A model generated the notes under the pieces. The model was given only the letters and a program-made list of their open reading frames with translations, was not told the DNA's origin and did not search any database. Below, in pieces: positions 6,810 to 15,273 of a stretch of DNA of 64,000 nt. The position numbers and the translations under genes were made by a program. Numbering within the stretch: the stretch's first letter is position 1; each line of letters opens with the position of its first letter. Source of the DNA: JALRBM01 sp966186595 (GTDB lineage: Bacteria > Patescibacteriota > Saccharimonadia > Saccharimonadales > Saccharimonadaceae); assembly GCA_966186595.1 (NCBI GenBank), contig CBIFWO010000003.1, positions 1 to 64,000 on the forward strand. The letters run 5' to 3'.

Positions 6810-9365
6810 TTAGCGAAGGACTTCTAGTTCGTTTTCGAGGCGCAGGAGCAGTGTTTTTTTGTCATCAAGATCTTTTCTCGACTCTTCAACGAGATGGGCT
6901 GGGGCTTTGTTGAGGTAATTCTCGTTAGATAGGCGCCCCTCGAGTGTTTTAATAAACTGTTTGGTTTCGGCAAGGCGAACTTCCAAATTGGTCTGGTGTT
7001 CGTAAAGTGTTTCATCACTCACATCCAACCAAGCTTCCCTGTTGGCTGCTGCGATGCGAAGGCCGCGGGCTTGATCAATAGCCTCAGCTCCCCTCAGGCG
7101 CCCGAGGTGCTTGATGAGGTTTGCATTGTCGGCGACTAGTGAATCATTTTGATAGAGCAGCGTGTATCTTTCATTACCAGGAAGTTCAGAGATGACATAT
7201 CGAGCCTCGGCAACGAGTGTCTGAAGCTGTTCAAATTCTGCTGCGGCGATATCGTCGTAGGCAAGTACCTCGGGCCATTTCGCTCCGGCTAGGATGTCGT
7301 TGTGCCATCCTAGCGATTGCCAGATCGTCTCAGTGACAAATGGTGTGAATGGATGTGCGATCTTGAGGCTGGTATCGAGCACCCACGCGAGCATGTCCGG
7401 ATTGTCCTGCGTTTTGCTGGCCTCGACAAACCAATCGGCGACGTTGTCCCAAATGGCGTGATAAACCGTTTCGGCTGCTTCAGCAAAGCGGTAGTTCGAT
7501 AGCTGTTGATCCAAAGTTCTAGCGGCGTCGTTCAACTCGCGAACGATCCAATGATCGACAAGGCTCTGTGGTACAGGTGCGGCCGGTTTATAATTTTCCC
7601 CCAGTTTCCCTTCGATAAAGCGTGCAATATTCCAAAGCTTGTTACAAAAGTTACGCCCGGCAACCACTTTACTGGTCGAGAATGCCTGATTTTGCCCGGC
7701 GCTACGGCTAGCAACAATACCCAGACGAAGTGCATCCGATCCGTATTCTGAGATAATTTCCATCGGGTTGATGACGTTCCCCTTTGATTTGCTCATCTTT
7801 TGACCGTGTTCGTCGAGAACAAGACCGTGCAGGTACACCTCCTTGAACGGCACATCTTCAGTGACATACAGGCCGAGCATAATCATGCGTGACACCCAAG
7901 GATAAAGAATGTCATGACCGGTTTCCATGACGCTATTTGGATAGAAACGAGAAAGCTTGCCCCCTGAGAGATAATCGGTAGTGATGAATGGCCATTGACC
8001 ACTTGAGAACCAGGTATCGAATGTGTCTTCCTCGCGTTTATATGTTGTTCCATTAACAACAATAGTTTTTTCATCAACCCTTTCGTCGTAGATCCAATCA
8101 TCAGGGTCATTCTCATTTTGGAATGCTGGAATAGGAATTCCCCACGGTATTTGTCGGCTAAGGTTCCAATCGCGAAGATTGTCATAGTACTGGACAAGAG
8201 CATGCTGTTTGCTCTTTGGGAAAAACTGAATGAGTCCACTATCGATAGCCGCTTTTGCTTTTTCGACCATCGGTGTTACCTTCAAGAACCACTGATCTCG
8301 GACGAGAGGTTCAATGACACTACCGCATTTGTAGCAATGGCCTACACTATGAACGATGTTCTCTTCCCCGCGTAAGGCTTCCACGGCCTGAAGCGCGGGA
8401 ATAATCTTTTCCCTTGCTTCTGCTACGGTGAGGCCGCGGAAAGATTCAGGCACATTTTCAGTCATTCTCCCGTCAATCCCAATCAGTTCTATAAGTGGAA
8501 GATTATGTCTTCGAGCCACTTCGAAATCATTTGGATCATGTGCGGGCGTGACGGTAACGACACCAGTGCCGTAGGTAGGATCAACGTGTTCATCGGCAAT
8601 CACAGGAATCTCAATCCCAGGTACGAGAGGCTGGAAAACGTGCATGCCGATGTAGGCTTTGTAGCGTTCGTCATCCGGGTGGACCATGAGGGCGCTTTGG
8701 CCAAGCTTTGTCTCTGGTCGAGTAGTGGCGATAATGAGCTCGCCTTCTTTTTCCATAAGTGGAAAGGCTATTTTCCAAAGCTTACTCTTTTCTTCCTTGT
8801 GCTCTACCTCTATATCAGCAAAACTTGTCTGGTGAACGGTACAAAAATTAACGATGCGTTCAGCGCGGTAGATTAATCCGTCATCCCACAGCTTTTTAAA
8901 GGTGCTATAGACCGTTTTTATTACCTTTTCATCAAGGGTGAATACTAGGTCGTCCCAATTCGCACTCACCCCAAGGGCGCGTAGCTGTAGTTCCATATTT
9001 CCCCGTTGTTGATCAACGAAGTTCCAGACCTGGCTGTAGAGCTGCTCCCTACTGAAATCAAATCGACTCTGACCTTTTTTTGTCAATTCTCTTTCATAAA
9101 CAACCCACGTTTCAAAGCCGGCATGATCCGCCCCCGGAATGTAGGCTACGTCCCTTCCCTTCATACGGTGGTAGCGGACGAGAATATCTTCGAGGTCTGC
9201 CATTAAAGCGTGACCGATGTGAAGATTGCCGTTAGCATTTGGTGGCGGCATGACTATGCTATACGGTTCACCTTCCCCTTTTGGTGCAAACACACCACTG
9301 GTTTCCCACATGGCGTAAATATTCGGCTCGTATTGATTGGGGTCGTATGCTTTGGCTAACTTCAT
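6810..9365 (-). CDS. valS: Valyl-tRNA synthetase
   Basis: 851 aa class Ia synthetase. The HIGH signature reads PPPNANGNLHIGHAL near residue 40 and KMSKS appears as QKMSKSKGN near 530. The editing (CP1) domain includes TTRPETKLGQSALMVHP and GTGVVTVTPAHDPND. A Cys-bearing CYKCG sits before the second half of the catalytic domain. The C-terminal 60 residues are a coiled coil, as in bacterial ValS. It charges tRNA-Val with ATP. A minus-strand TATAAT lies about 120 nt upstream, so the mRNA has an unusually long leader for this window. Confidence 0.97.
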   Translation of the reverse strand: MKLAKAYDPNQYEPNIYAMWETSGVFAPKGEGEPYSIVMPPPNANGNLHIGHALMADLEDILVRYHRMKGRDVAYIPGADHAGFETWVVYERELTKKGQSRFDFSREQLYSQVWNFVDQQRGNMELQLRALGVSANWDDLVFTLDEKVIKTVYSTFKKLWDDGLIYRAERIVNFCTVHQTSFADIEVEHKEEKSKLWKIAFPLMEKEGELIIATTRPETKLGQSALMVHPDDERYKAYIGMHVFQPLVPGIEIPVIADEHVDPTYGTGVVTVTPAHDPNDFEVARRHNLPLIELIGIDGRMTENVPESFRGLTVAEAREKIIPALQAVEALRGEENIVHSVGHCYKCGSVIEPLVRDQWFLKVTPMVEKAKAAIDSGLIQFFPKSKQHALVQYYDNLRDWNLSRQIPWGIPIPAFQNENDPDDWIYDERVDEKTIVVNGTTYKREEDTFDTWFSSGQWPFITTDYLSGGKLSRFYPNSVMETGHDILYPWVSRMIMLGLYVTEDVPFKEVYLHGLVLDEHGQKMSKSKGNVINPMEIISEYGSDALRLGIVASRSAGQNQAFSTSKVVAGRNFCNKLWNIARFIEGKLGENYKPAAPVPQSLVDHWIVRELNDAARTLDQQLSNYRFAEAAETVYHAIWDNVADWFVEASKTQDNPDMLAWVLDTSLKIAHPFTPFVTETIWQSLGWHNDILAGAKWPEVLAYDDIAAAEFEQLQTLVAEARYVISELPGNERYTLLYQNDSLVADNANLIKHLGRLRGAEAIDQARGLRIAAANREAWLDVSDETLYEHQTNLEVRLAETKQFIKTLEGRLSNENYLNKAPAHLVEESRKDLDDKKTLLLRLENELEVLR

Positions 9366-9483
9366 TCGTCGTCTCTAGTACTAAAGTTACACGTGAAAAG
9401 CACACCGAAGATAAGCCGACGTTTTCATGCGAAACGTTGCAATACCTCCAGGATGTTCTCGCACGTGTTTATTTTCACCTCTT

Positions 9484-9512
9484 ATTATAGCACATGTCAG
9501 GCAGTGTATAAT
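9484..9512. promoter_or_regulatory. Divergent -10 boxes for valS and femX
   Basis: Minus-strand TATAAT (9484-9489) points to valS and plus-strand TATAAT (9507-9512) to the FemX-like gene. The plus box ends 8 nt before the ATG at 9521, giving a leaderless mRNA. The valS transcript would carry about 115 nt of leader with the dyad ACGTTT/AAACGT. No T-box elements are visible. Confidence 0.7.
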
Positions 9513-9520
9513 GTGTCTAT

Positions 9521-10492
9521 ATGATAGAGGTGATTGGCGATCAACGGATATGGGACGAGGAAGTACTAACCAGGAGTGGTCACCCCCTGCAACTGTGGGG
9601 GTGGGGCGAGGTGAAAGCCGCCCATAATTGGCGAGTGGAGCGTGTGTTCGTGAAGGATGGCGGGAAGGTGATTGGGGCGGCCCAGCTACTCATCAGACCT
9701 CTTCCGATGCCATTTCGATGTTTAGTTTATATTCCACGCGGTCCGGTTGCGGGAGCTTCTGATAGGGCAGAGGTGCTAAAGGAGTTAGCCGCTCATGCCA
9801 AAGAGAAGCACGAAGCGGTGGCAATCACTGTCGAGCCTGACTGGACAGAGATGCCAGATATAGAGGGGTGGAAGCATTCGGCCAATACAATTTTGATTCC
9901 TCGAACGTTGATACTTGATCTGTCGAAAAGTGAGGATGAACTGCAGGCGGCTATGAGCAAAAAAACCCGTCAGTACATTCGCAAGTCGGGTAATGAGGCG
10001 ATCGAGATTCGTAAGGTCAAGGGCAGAGAAGAGCTGGCGGCATGTTTGGCGATCTACAAAGAGACGGCAGCACGGGCGCATTTTGCTCTGCATGATGATG
10101 ACTATTACTACGATATTTATGACAAAATGGGCGAGTATTCACCGGTGTTCGCGGCCTTTTCAAATGGAGAGCCGGTTGCGTTTTTGTGGCTTGCCATCAG
10201 TCAAGAGACGGCATTTGAATTGTATGGTGGGATGAATGAGCGGGGTCAAGATCTACGGGCGAACTATGCGTTAAAGTGGCACGCGATTCAGACGATGAAA
10301 AAGTGGGGAATAGCCAGATATGATTTCAACGGGCTGTTAAACGATGGGGTGAGCACATTTAAGCAGAGCTTTGCTGACCACGAAGATATGCTAGTGGGGA
10401 CATACGACAAGCCGCTTTCACCCCTGTATGTTCTGTGGAATTATGGATTACCGATGGTGAAAAATATTTTTCGGAAACTAAAGAATCGTTGA
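9521..10492 (+). CDS. FemAB/FemX-family peptidoglycan aminoacyltransferase
   Basis: 323 aa with the twin GNAT-like fold of the FemABX family. Recognisable features are HPLQLWGWGEVK near the start, VYIPRGPV, KKTRQYIRKSGN in the central helix, and the second-domain signature ELYGGMNERGQDLRANYALKWHAIQ with YDFNG. The family attaches amino acids from aminoacyl-tRNA to lipid II stem peptides at the inner membrane face. A second paralogue lies at 18533. Neighbouring tsaD converges 12 nt downstream. Confidence 0.88.
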   Translation: MIEVIGDQRIWDEEVLTRSGHPLQLWGWGEVKAAHNWRVERVFVKDGGKVIGAAQLLIRPLPMPFRCLVYIPRGPVAGASDRAEVLKELAAHAKEKHEAVAITVEPDWTEMPDIEGWKHSANTILIPRTLILDLSKSEDELQAAMSKKTRQYIRKSGNEAIEIRKVKGREELAACLAIYKETAARAHFALHDDDYYYDIYDKMGEYSPVFAAFSNGEPVAFLWLAISQETAFELYGGMNERGQDLRANYALKWHAIQTMKKWGIARYDFNGLLNDGVSTFKQSFADHEDMLVGTYDKPLSPLYVLWNYGLPMVKNIFRKLKNR

Positions 10493-10503
10493 TTTTATTA
10501 CAA

Positions 10504-11586
10504 CTAAAGATTCCATGCTGTCTTAGTCATGGAGAGGCTAGGAATGACTTCGAGATCTGTCGGATCGACAGGTGATTTCAGCTGGGCGTAATAGTAACCG
10601 AGGGTGGCAATCATAGCGGCATTATCGGTACAGAGCTGCATCGGGGCATATTCGATAGAGAGGGGAAGGCGGGCGGAGAGTTCGTCGCGGAGGGCTTGAT
10701 TAGCGGCGACGCCTCCGGCGATGACAACGGATTTGGGCGAGTAATCCCGGAAAGCTCTCTCGGCTTTATCAACGAGGGTCTCAACGGCGACACGCTGAAA
10801 ACTGGCAGCAAAATCAGCGCGCTGGACGTCATTTAAGCGCGCAGGAAGCTCGTGTGAAGGAAAAGTGTAATCAACCCCAACTTCGTGCTGGACGGTCCGC
10901 AGGACGGCTGTCTTGAGCCCTGAGAATGAAAAATTGTATGGGTTCTCGAGCCTTGCTTTGGGCAGTGTGTAGCGACGGGGATCACCATCAAGTGCGGCTT
11001 TGCTGATCGACGGGCCGCCAGGGTAGGGAAGGCCAATGATTTTTGCAACCTTATCGAACGCTTCTCCGACGGCATCATCCTGAGTTTGGCCGAGAAGTTC
11101 GTAATTACCATGATCATGAAACAGGACTAGCTGCGAGTGGCCACCGCTAACGATAAGGGCGAGCATGGGAAAATCGGGCTGTTTGGTCGGCAGCGATAGT
11201 GAGAGGTGGCTTGCCTGTTCGACGATAAAATTCGCATACACATGTGCCTCGACATGATGAATGGGGTAGAGCGGCTTGTTTTTGAGTAGCGCCAAGGTAC
11301 GAGCGGCGAGTGTTCCCACCAGGAGAGACCCAATCAGACCTGGCGCGTAAGTCACGGCAATGGCATCGATATCATCCCAGGTGAGGCCGCCATCAGAGAG
11401 TGCCTGCTTGATGACGGGGTTGATTACTTCGATATGACTTCGTGCAGCGACCTCTGGAACGACACCCCCATAGGCAGCATGGATATCAATCTGAGAATTG
11501 ACGACATTGCTTAGCAGCCGCCGGCCGTCTTCAACAACGGCGGCAGCAGTTTCATCGCAACTACTCTCGATTCCCAGAATTCTCAT
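10504..11586 (-). CDS. tsaD: tRNA N6-adenosine threonylcarbamoyltransferase TsaD
   Basis: 360 aa ASKHA-fold protein. MRILGIESSCDETAAAVV, the metal-binding HHVEAHVYA, LIVSGGHSQLVL and AGGVAANQALRD are all present at expected places. It transfers the threonylcarbamoyl group made by TsaC to A37 of ANN-decoding tRNAs, and tsaC lies nearby at 12653. The TsaB/TsaE partners are not in the window. Minus-strand TATACT ends 8 nt before the ATG. Confidence 0.96.
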   Translation of the reverse strand: MRILGIESSCDETAAAVVEDGRRLLSNVVNSQIDIHAAYGGVVPEVAARSHIEVINPVIKQALSDGGLTWDDIDAIAVTYAPGLIGSLLVGTLAARTLALLKNKPLYPIHHVEAHVYANFIVEQASHLSLSLPTKQPDFPMLALIVSGGHSQLVLFHDHGNYELLGQTQDDAVGEAFDKVAKIIGLPYPGGPSISKAALDGDPRRYTLPKARLENPYNFSFSGLKTAVLRTVQHEVGVDYTFPSHELPARLNDVQRADFAASFQRVAVETLVDKAERAFRDYSPKSVVIAGGVAANQALRDELSARLPLSIEYAPMQLCTDNAAMIATLGYYYAQLKSPVDPTDLEVIPSLSMTKTAWNL

Positions 11587-11679
11587 CTGTTACAAGTATA
11601 ATGCGTTTTCATCTTTTATAAAGGGTAAAGATGATATAATCTGGCGTGCGAGACAATTCCGAGCCGAAAGGTATCTCTC

Positions 11680-12504
11680 GTGACTATGTTGAGAAGAACT
11701 GTCGTTGCTGTTTTGGTGACGGTGTTCGTTGCTTTGGGGTTGGGGGTGCCAGTGGCAAACGCGAGTGGAGTGATGCCTCTCGATGATCAGAAGCTGATGC
11801 TTCGAGACTTGGGCATCAACAACTTGGGTCGGGTCGTCGTCGACAGTGCGATGACCTACCAACAGGCCATCGGTGACAGCGTCGTCCCGGAAGAGGGTCG
11901 CGCGGTGCACGCAGCGATGAAGCCGCACCTTCGCGTTGTTCCGGTGGCCTACTGGGGTCTGAGCAACAGCGGCCAACCCGATGGGCGTGTTCACGTGGGT
12001 CAGATCGTGGTCCACCGACTGCTCGTTCGGGATACGCTGAAGACGACCCTGAAGATGTTCCAGCTGGGATTCCCGATCCACTCGGTGATTCCGCAGAGTG
12101 CGTTCGGGTACAGCGACGCTGAGTCGATGGCGGCGAACAACTCGTCCAACTACCGGCCCGAATCGGGGTCGGAGCACGGACGGGCTGCCGCGTTCGACTG
12201 GAACCCGGTGCAGAATCCGTTCGACATCACTGGCTACAACCCGAACGTGCCCGTGCAGCCGGCGGGCGCCGTGCACGACCCGACCAAGCCCGGCACTCTC
12301 ACCATGGATGGCGCAGTTCGCAAGTACTGGGCATCGTTGAACTGGGAGTGGGGTGGCAACTGGGGCAACCCGGACGCCGATCCGCCAACGGACTTCTTCC
12401 GGAAGGGGTTCTTCGACTGGCAGCACTTCCAGCTCAACGCGAAGCGGTACGACGCATTCGTCGCGCAGCTGCCGCCCTGTGTGCGTGACTGGACCTGCGT
12501 CTAG
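11680..12504 (+). CDS. Secreted M15-family (VanY-like) peptidoglycan peptidase
   Basis: 274 aa. A signal peptide (MTMLRRT, hydrophobic residues 8-27, ANA-SG) precedes a domain with the M15 zinc signature. SEHGRAAAFD gives His166 and Asp173, and DWQHF gives Asp246 (base) and His249. M15 enzymes are zinc D,D- or L,D-peptidases on peptide stems. The assignment rests on these motifs; overall similarity looks remote. The gene is GC-rich, starts at GTG with AAAGG upstream, and has TATAAT at about 11633. It forms a logical pair with the amidase at 5291, as both cut walls outside the cell. The exact bond is unknown. Confidence 0.72.
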   Translation: MTMLRRTVVAVLVTVFVALGLGVPVANASGVMPLDDQKLMLRDLGINNLGRVVVDSAMTYQQAIGDSVVPEEGRAVHAAMKPHLRVVPVAYWGLSNSGQPDGRVHVGQIVVHRLLVRDTLKTTLKMFQLGFPIHSVIPQSAFGYSDAESMAANNSSNYRPESGSEHGRAAAFDWNPVQNPFDITGYNPNVPVQPAGAVHDPTKPGTLTMDGAVRKYWASLNWEWGGNWGNPDADPPTDFFRKGFFDWQHFQLNAKRYDAFVAQLPPCVRDWTCV

Positions 12505-12511
12505 CACTTCA

Positions 12512-12557
12512 ACCCCGCTTACTGCGTCGAGACGATATGCTCCGTGGGAGGCGGGGT
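12512..12557 (+). terminator. Hairpin after the M15 peptidase gene
   Basis: ACCCCGC (12512-12518) pairs with GCGGGGT (12551-12557) across a 32-nt partly structured loop, starting 7 nt after the stop. Weaker than most of the cassette hairpins. Confidence 0.45.
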
Positions 12558-12591
12558 ATATCTATGGTTTACGATGTTACAATCTGGCCTG

Positions 12592-12681
12592 ATGGTCGGA
12601 ATCGTTGTGGGTCTCTTCGTGTTGTGCACCGGGGGCAATTTCCGTTTTTGGACTAAATTTTTACTGCGCCTTCTCGGATAA
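12592..12681 (+). CDS. Possible 29-aa hydrophobic micropeptide
   Basis: The ORF encodes MVGIVVGLFVLC, a GGNFRFW turn, then TKFLLRLLG. TACAAT at 12578-12583 ends 8 nt before this ATG, the same spacing that marks leaderless genes in the window. Its 3' end overlaps the end of tsaC on the other strand. Coding status is uncertain because it is so short. It could equally be the start of an antisense RNA. Confidence 0.3.
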   Translation: MVGIVVGLFVLCTGGNFRFWTKFLLRLLG

Positions 12682-13234
12682 CCTCAACCTCACCATCGTC
12701 GAGCAGACGAATAATTGTTGAGGGGGAGCGACCAGAACGATCGCCATCATCAACGTAAAAATCAACTGAATCTTTGAAATAATTCCAAGCCTGATTGATC
12801 GTAATCGATCCCGGCTCTCCGGGTTGATTAGCGCTTGAGGTGAGAAGCGGGCCAGTCTGCTGCAAGATTCGACTAGTTGTTGCGTCATCGACAACACGTA
12901 TAGCTATCGTGCCAACACCTTGGTGAAGGTAGGCAAAGTCCTCTCCAACAGGCAAGATGATGCTAAGCGGATTTGGCCAGAGATTGACGGTCAAAGCAAG
13001 AAGGCTATCAGGAACGCCTAGTTCCCGCAGCTGATCAGTCGAAGCGGCAATGAGTGTACCAGGCTTCTTCTCGCGTGATTTTAGAGTGTATAGTCGCTCT
13101 ACCGCCTGCTGATCATGCGCAGATGCCACCAGGCCATAAACAGTATCGGTCGGCATGATGCCTACTTTTCCCTCTTGGATGAGGGTGATGGCGCGCGAAA
13201 CGCCGGTGATCTTACTCTGAGGAATCAGTTCCAT
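12653..13234 (-). CDS. tsaC: L-threonylcarbamoyladenylate synthase TsaC (YrdC/Sua5 domain)
   Basis: 193 aa. YrdC-domain signatures are GIMPTDTVYGLVASA, the Lys/Arg cluster LKSREKKPGT, and PLLTSSANQPGEP. It makes threonylcarbamoyl-AMP from Thr, bicarbonate and ATP for the t6A tRNA modification completed by TsaD (10504). TACAAT ends 9 nt before the ATG. The short length matches TsaC rather than the longer Sua5. Confidence 0.93.
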   Translation of the reverse strand: MELIPQSKITGVSRAITLIQEGKVGIMPTDTVYGLVASAHDQQAVERLYTLKSREKKPGTLIAASTDQLRELGVPDSLLALTVNLWPNPLSIILPVGEDFAYLHQGVGTIAIRVVDDATTSRILQQTGPLLTSSANQPGEPGSITINQAWNYFKDSVDFYVDDGDRSGRSPSTIIRLLDDGEVEVIREGAVKI

Positions 13235-13260
13235 ATATCTAGAATTGTACCATGAGACAT

Positions 13261-13298
13261 GAAGCTCCCCCGGTCAACAATCGACCGGGGGAAGCTCT
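13261..13298 (-). terminator. Cassette hairpin 1 (downstream of JmjC-like gene 1)
   Basis: A perfect 9-bp stem CCCCCGGTC/GACCGGGGG flanked by AGCT on both sides, with one bulged A. Near-identical hairpins follow each of the three peptide/oxygenase cassettes (14226, 15214), and each is preceded by the sequence GAGACATGAA. No U-tract is present on either side. Confidence 0.75.
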
Positions 13299-13317
13299 TC
13301 AGGGGTGAAGCGAACGC

Positions 13318-13932
13318 TCAACTGACGAGGTCCAGGACTTCATCGGTGAAAATCTCGAAGTTGAGATGAAGCGAGTACTCGGGAGTGCTTGCTTCATGTT
13401 CGACATCTGGTGGCATGATCAGGATGTCGCCAGCTTCGAGCACGAGTTCTCGCCGTGGTTCAGTCCCTCCGTCCTCGCGGATGAGTAGGCGCTTGGATCC
13501 TTCGATCTGAGTGATGACGCCTACCCACCGATCGGTGTGCGGAGCGAATGATGCATCACCTGCCCGCGACTGGTAGGCGGAACAGGCGACCGGGAACTCT
13601 GTTGCCCCCGCGAGCATGATCTCGACAGCCCTGACCCATCCTCCGCCGTGCTCGCCCACATTTTCGCATACCTGAGTACGCGGTTGGGCGGAGTAGGCGG
13701 CCTCCACGTCAGTGGTAGCCAGTTGTCGCTCGATGCCCTCGGGGCTCAGTAAGGACACTTTCTGGGTCGACGCCCGATCCTCACCGATTGCCATGGGCAG
13801 CGATTGGAGCCACGCCGGGTCGAAAGCGCCCTTCACGTGGAGCAGGCTGACAGAGGGGTTAGCTCTGGAAAACCCACTCGCGACGAGGACGCGCCAGAGC
13901 CGTCTGGCTACAAGGCTTGCCTCGTCGGACAT
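13318..13932 (-). CDS. JmjC/cupin-type Fe(II) oxygenase-like protein, cassette 1
   Basis: 204 aa. The core resembles cupin-4/JmjC ribosomal-oxygenase folds. HTD (APHTDRWVGV, about residue 145) and the distal His of PPDVEHEAS form the expected HxD...H iron triad, with GSKRLLIRE between and LEAGDILIMPP before the last ligand. Such enzymes usually hydroxylate protein or peptide side chains with 2-oxoglutarate. The start at 13932 comes 1 nt after the stop of the upstream peptide gene. A longer ORF in this frame would run through that gene and is rejected. GC-rich codons. Paralogues at 14282 and 15274. Confidence 0.75.
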   Translation of the reverse strand: MSDEASLVARRLWRVLVASGFSRANPSVSLLHVKGAFDPAWLQSLPMAIGEDRASTQKVSLLSPEGIERQLATTDVEAAYSAQPRTQVCENVGEHGGGWVRAVEIMLAGATEFPVACSAYQSRAGDASFAPHTDRWVGVITQIEGSKRLLIREDGGTEPRRELVLEAGDILIMPPDVEHEASTPEYSLHLNFEIFTDEVLDLVS

Positions 13933-13933
13933 G

Positions 13934-14098
13934 TCAGCTGTGGTGCACATGGGGCATCCCCGCCCTGATGTCGTAGCTGTACCCCCTGGCCACCCGGCTG
14001 CCGAGCGCAGCTTCCACGGCATGCCAGTCGAACTCGGGCAGTGGTGCGTCGGGCAGCTCGTCGAATTCAACGGAGGCTGCGATGGCTGGCGCGGTCAA
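13934..14098 (-). CDS. Short peptide 1, possible RiPP-type precursor
   Basis: 54 aa from a TTG start preceded by AAAGGAGAAGGTGAG. It aligns without gaps to peptides 2 and 3 over 47 residues: M-T/S-A-P at the start, V-x-F-D-E-L-P at 10-16, LP at 20-21, Y40-x-Y42, G47, then a His-rich end (PHVHHS). The N-terminal half looks like a conserved recognition sequence and the C-terminal end like a substrate segment. The stop is followed 1 nt later by the oxygenase start, so the two are translationally coupled. The role is inferred from pairing only. Confidence 0.6.
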   Translation of the reverse strand: MTAPAIAASVEFDELPDAPLPEFDWHAVEAALGSRVARGYSYDIRAGMPHVHHS

Positions 14099-14147
14099 GG
14101 AACTCACCTTCTCCTTTGTTGCTTCACACTCGGAATGAGCTAATTGC

Positions 14148-14177
14148 ACGATACAACACATTAATACACATAGTCAA
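14148..14177 (-). promoter_or_regulatory. Promoter of peptide/oxygenase cassette 1
   Basis: Minus strand TTGACT (14172-14177), 18-nt spacer, TATCGT (14148-14153). Just downstream, AGCTC...GAGT can form a small stem-loop (14128-14141) that is conserved in all three cassettes. Confidence 0.6.
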
Positions 14178-14225
14178 TGTATATCGAGGCAGATAAATAC
14201 AAGAATTGTACCCCGAGACATGAAA

Positions 14226-14258
14226 CTCCCCCCGGCCATCGATCGACCGGGGGAAGCT
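14226..14258 (-). terminator. Cassette hairpin 2
   Basis: CCCCCGG/CCGGGGG stem (14229-14235 with 14247-14253) around a palindromic ATCGAT, the equivalent of hairpins 1 and 3. It follows the stop of the second oxygenase gene and separates it from cassette 1. Confidence 0.7.
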
Positions 14259-14281
14259 CTCCATGAGTGAAGTCGACCCGA

Positions 14282-14902
14282 TTATCCCGTGCGGAGCAGG
14301 GGCCGATCCGTGAAAATCTCGAAGTTGAGATGAAGTGAGGACTCGGGAGTTCTCACTTCATGCTGGACATCTGGCGGCATGAGCAGGACGTCTCCGGCCT
14401 CAGTCACGAGTTCCTGGAGGGGTCCCCGCCCATGGTCATCTCGTACCAGCCAGAGCTTCGAGCCCTTCACTTGGGGGATCAGCCCAATCCATCCGTCGAC
14501 ATGGGCGTCGAATGACGCATCTCCCTTTCTCGACTCATAGGAGGAACTGCTGACGCAGAACCCCGTAGCCGCAGAGAGGGCGATCACAACGTCCCTCACC
14601 CATCCGCCGCCGAACTTGCCCAGGTTCTCGTACGCGCGTGTACGCGGTTGGGCGGAGTAGGCGGCCTCGACGTCGGCGTCATGGAGCCATCGCTCGATCC
14701 CGTGGGGATCCAGCAGAGAGACCTCCTGACTCGCGGCCCTGTTCTCGCCTACGGCAAGGGGCAGGCTCTGTAGCCATGCCGGGTCGAATACCCTCTTCAC
14801 GTGGAGGAGCCGGACAGAGGGGTTCTCCTTGGTGAACCCTCCCGCCGTTAACACGTGCCAGAGGGCATCGGCGACGGCGAGGGCGTCCGTCACTACCGTC
14901 AC
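14282..14902 (-). CDS. JmjC/cupin-type Fe(II) oxygenase-like protein, cassette 2
   Basis: 206 aa, clearly paralogous to 13318 and 15274 along the whole length (PSVRLLHVKR, PAWLQSLPLAVGE, SLLDPHGIERWL, ADVEAAYSAQPRTR). Predicted iron ligands are HVD (FDAHVDGWIG) and His in PPDVQHEVRT. The GTG start overlaps the peptide stop as GTGA, the tightest coupling of the three. The aromatic and basic residues around the HxD differ from copy 1 (GW against RW), so substrates may differ. GC-rich codon use. Confidence 0.75.
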   Translation of the reverse strand: MTVVTDALAVADALWHVLTAGGFTKENPSVRLLHVKRVFDPAWLQSLPLAVGENRAASQEVSLLDPHGIERWLHDADVEAAYSAQPRTRAYENLGKFGGGWVRDVVIALSAATGFCVSSSSYESRKGDASFDAHVDGWIGLIPQVKGSKLWLVRDDHGRGPLQELVTEAGDVLLMPPDVQHEVRTPESSLHLNFEIFTDRPLLRTG

Positions 14903-15087
14903 GAGAGCGACGGGTCGAACGGGTCGCCGACGACGTGCTTGTGTGCGCCACCCCTAATCCTGTAGATGTACGGCTCGGCGACGGGACGGCAGATCGCTGC
15001 CGCAATTGCGGCTGGATCGAGATCGGGCAGTGTCGCCTCGGGCAGCTCGTCGAAGTCGACGGTGACTGCAGTGGTTGGAGCAGACAA
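14899..15087 (-). CDS. Short peptide 2, possible RiPP-type precursor
   Basis: 62 aa, TTG start with GAGAAGGTGAG upstream. It shares MSAP, TVDFDELPEATLPD and Y40-x-Y42 with its paralogues, then RIRGGAHKHV and a unique tail (GDPFDPSLS). It is the longest of the three and the only one with extra residues after HxH. One Cys at 33. The gene is in operon with, and overlaps, the second oxygenase. Confidence 0.6.
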   Translation of the reverse strand: MSAPTTAVTVDFDELPEATLPDLDPAAIAAAICRPVAEPYIYRIRGGAHKHVVGDPFDPSLS

Positions 15088-15141
15088 TTGGAGCTCACCT
15101 TCTCGGTTAGTGGAACTTCATGCTCAGAAAGAGCTAATTGT

Positions 15142-15170
15142 ACAGTATGATATATTATACGCATAGTCAA
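15142..15170 (-). promoter_or_regulatory. Promoter of peptide/oxygenase cassette 2
   Basis: TTGACT (15165-15170), 17-nt spacer, TACTGT (15142-15147) on the minus strand, followed by the conserved leader stem-loop GCTC/GAGC at 15122-15135. Confidence 0.6.
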
Positions 15171-15213
15171 TGTACATTGAGCAGATAAATACCAAAGGCA
15201 CTATGAGACATGA

Positions 15214-15247
15214 AGCTCCCCCGGTCAACGATCGACCGGGGGAAGCT
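15214..15247 (-). terminator. Cassette hairpin 3
   Basis: CCCCCGGTC/GACCGGGGG (15218-15226 with 15234-15242) and flanking AGCT, nearly identical to hairpin 1. It follows the third oxygenase gene. Confidence 0.75.
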
Positions 15248-15273
15248 CTCCGGAGGGGAAGAAAACACCTAGC

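Noticed and set aside
9366..9483. T-box riboswitch in the long valS leader
   Set aside because: No specifier loop, no conserved T-box sequence and no terminator/antiterminator pair could be recognised.
11590..12507. 305-aa minus-strand ORF
   Set aside because: Exact antisense of the M15 peptidase gene, which has a signal peptide and motifs; the ORF is a shadow.
13933..14070. N-terminal extension of the first JmjC-like gene
   Set aside because: It would cover the peptide gene in another frame; the paralogues start at the equivalent of 13932.
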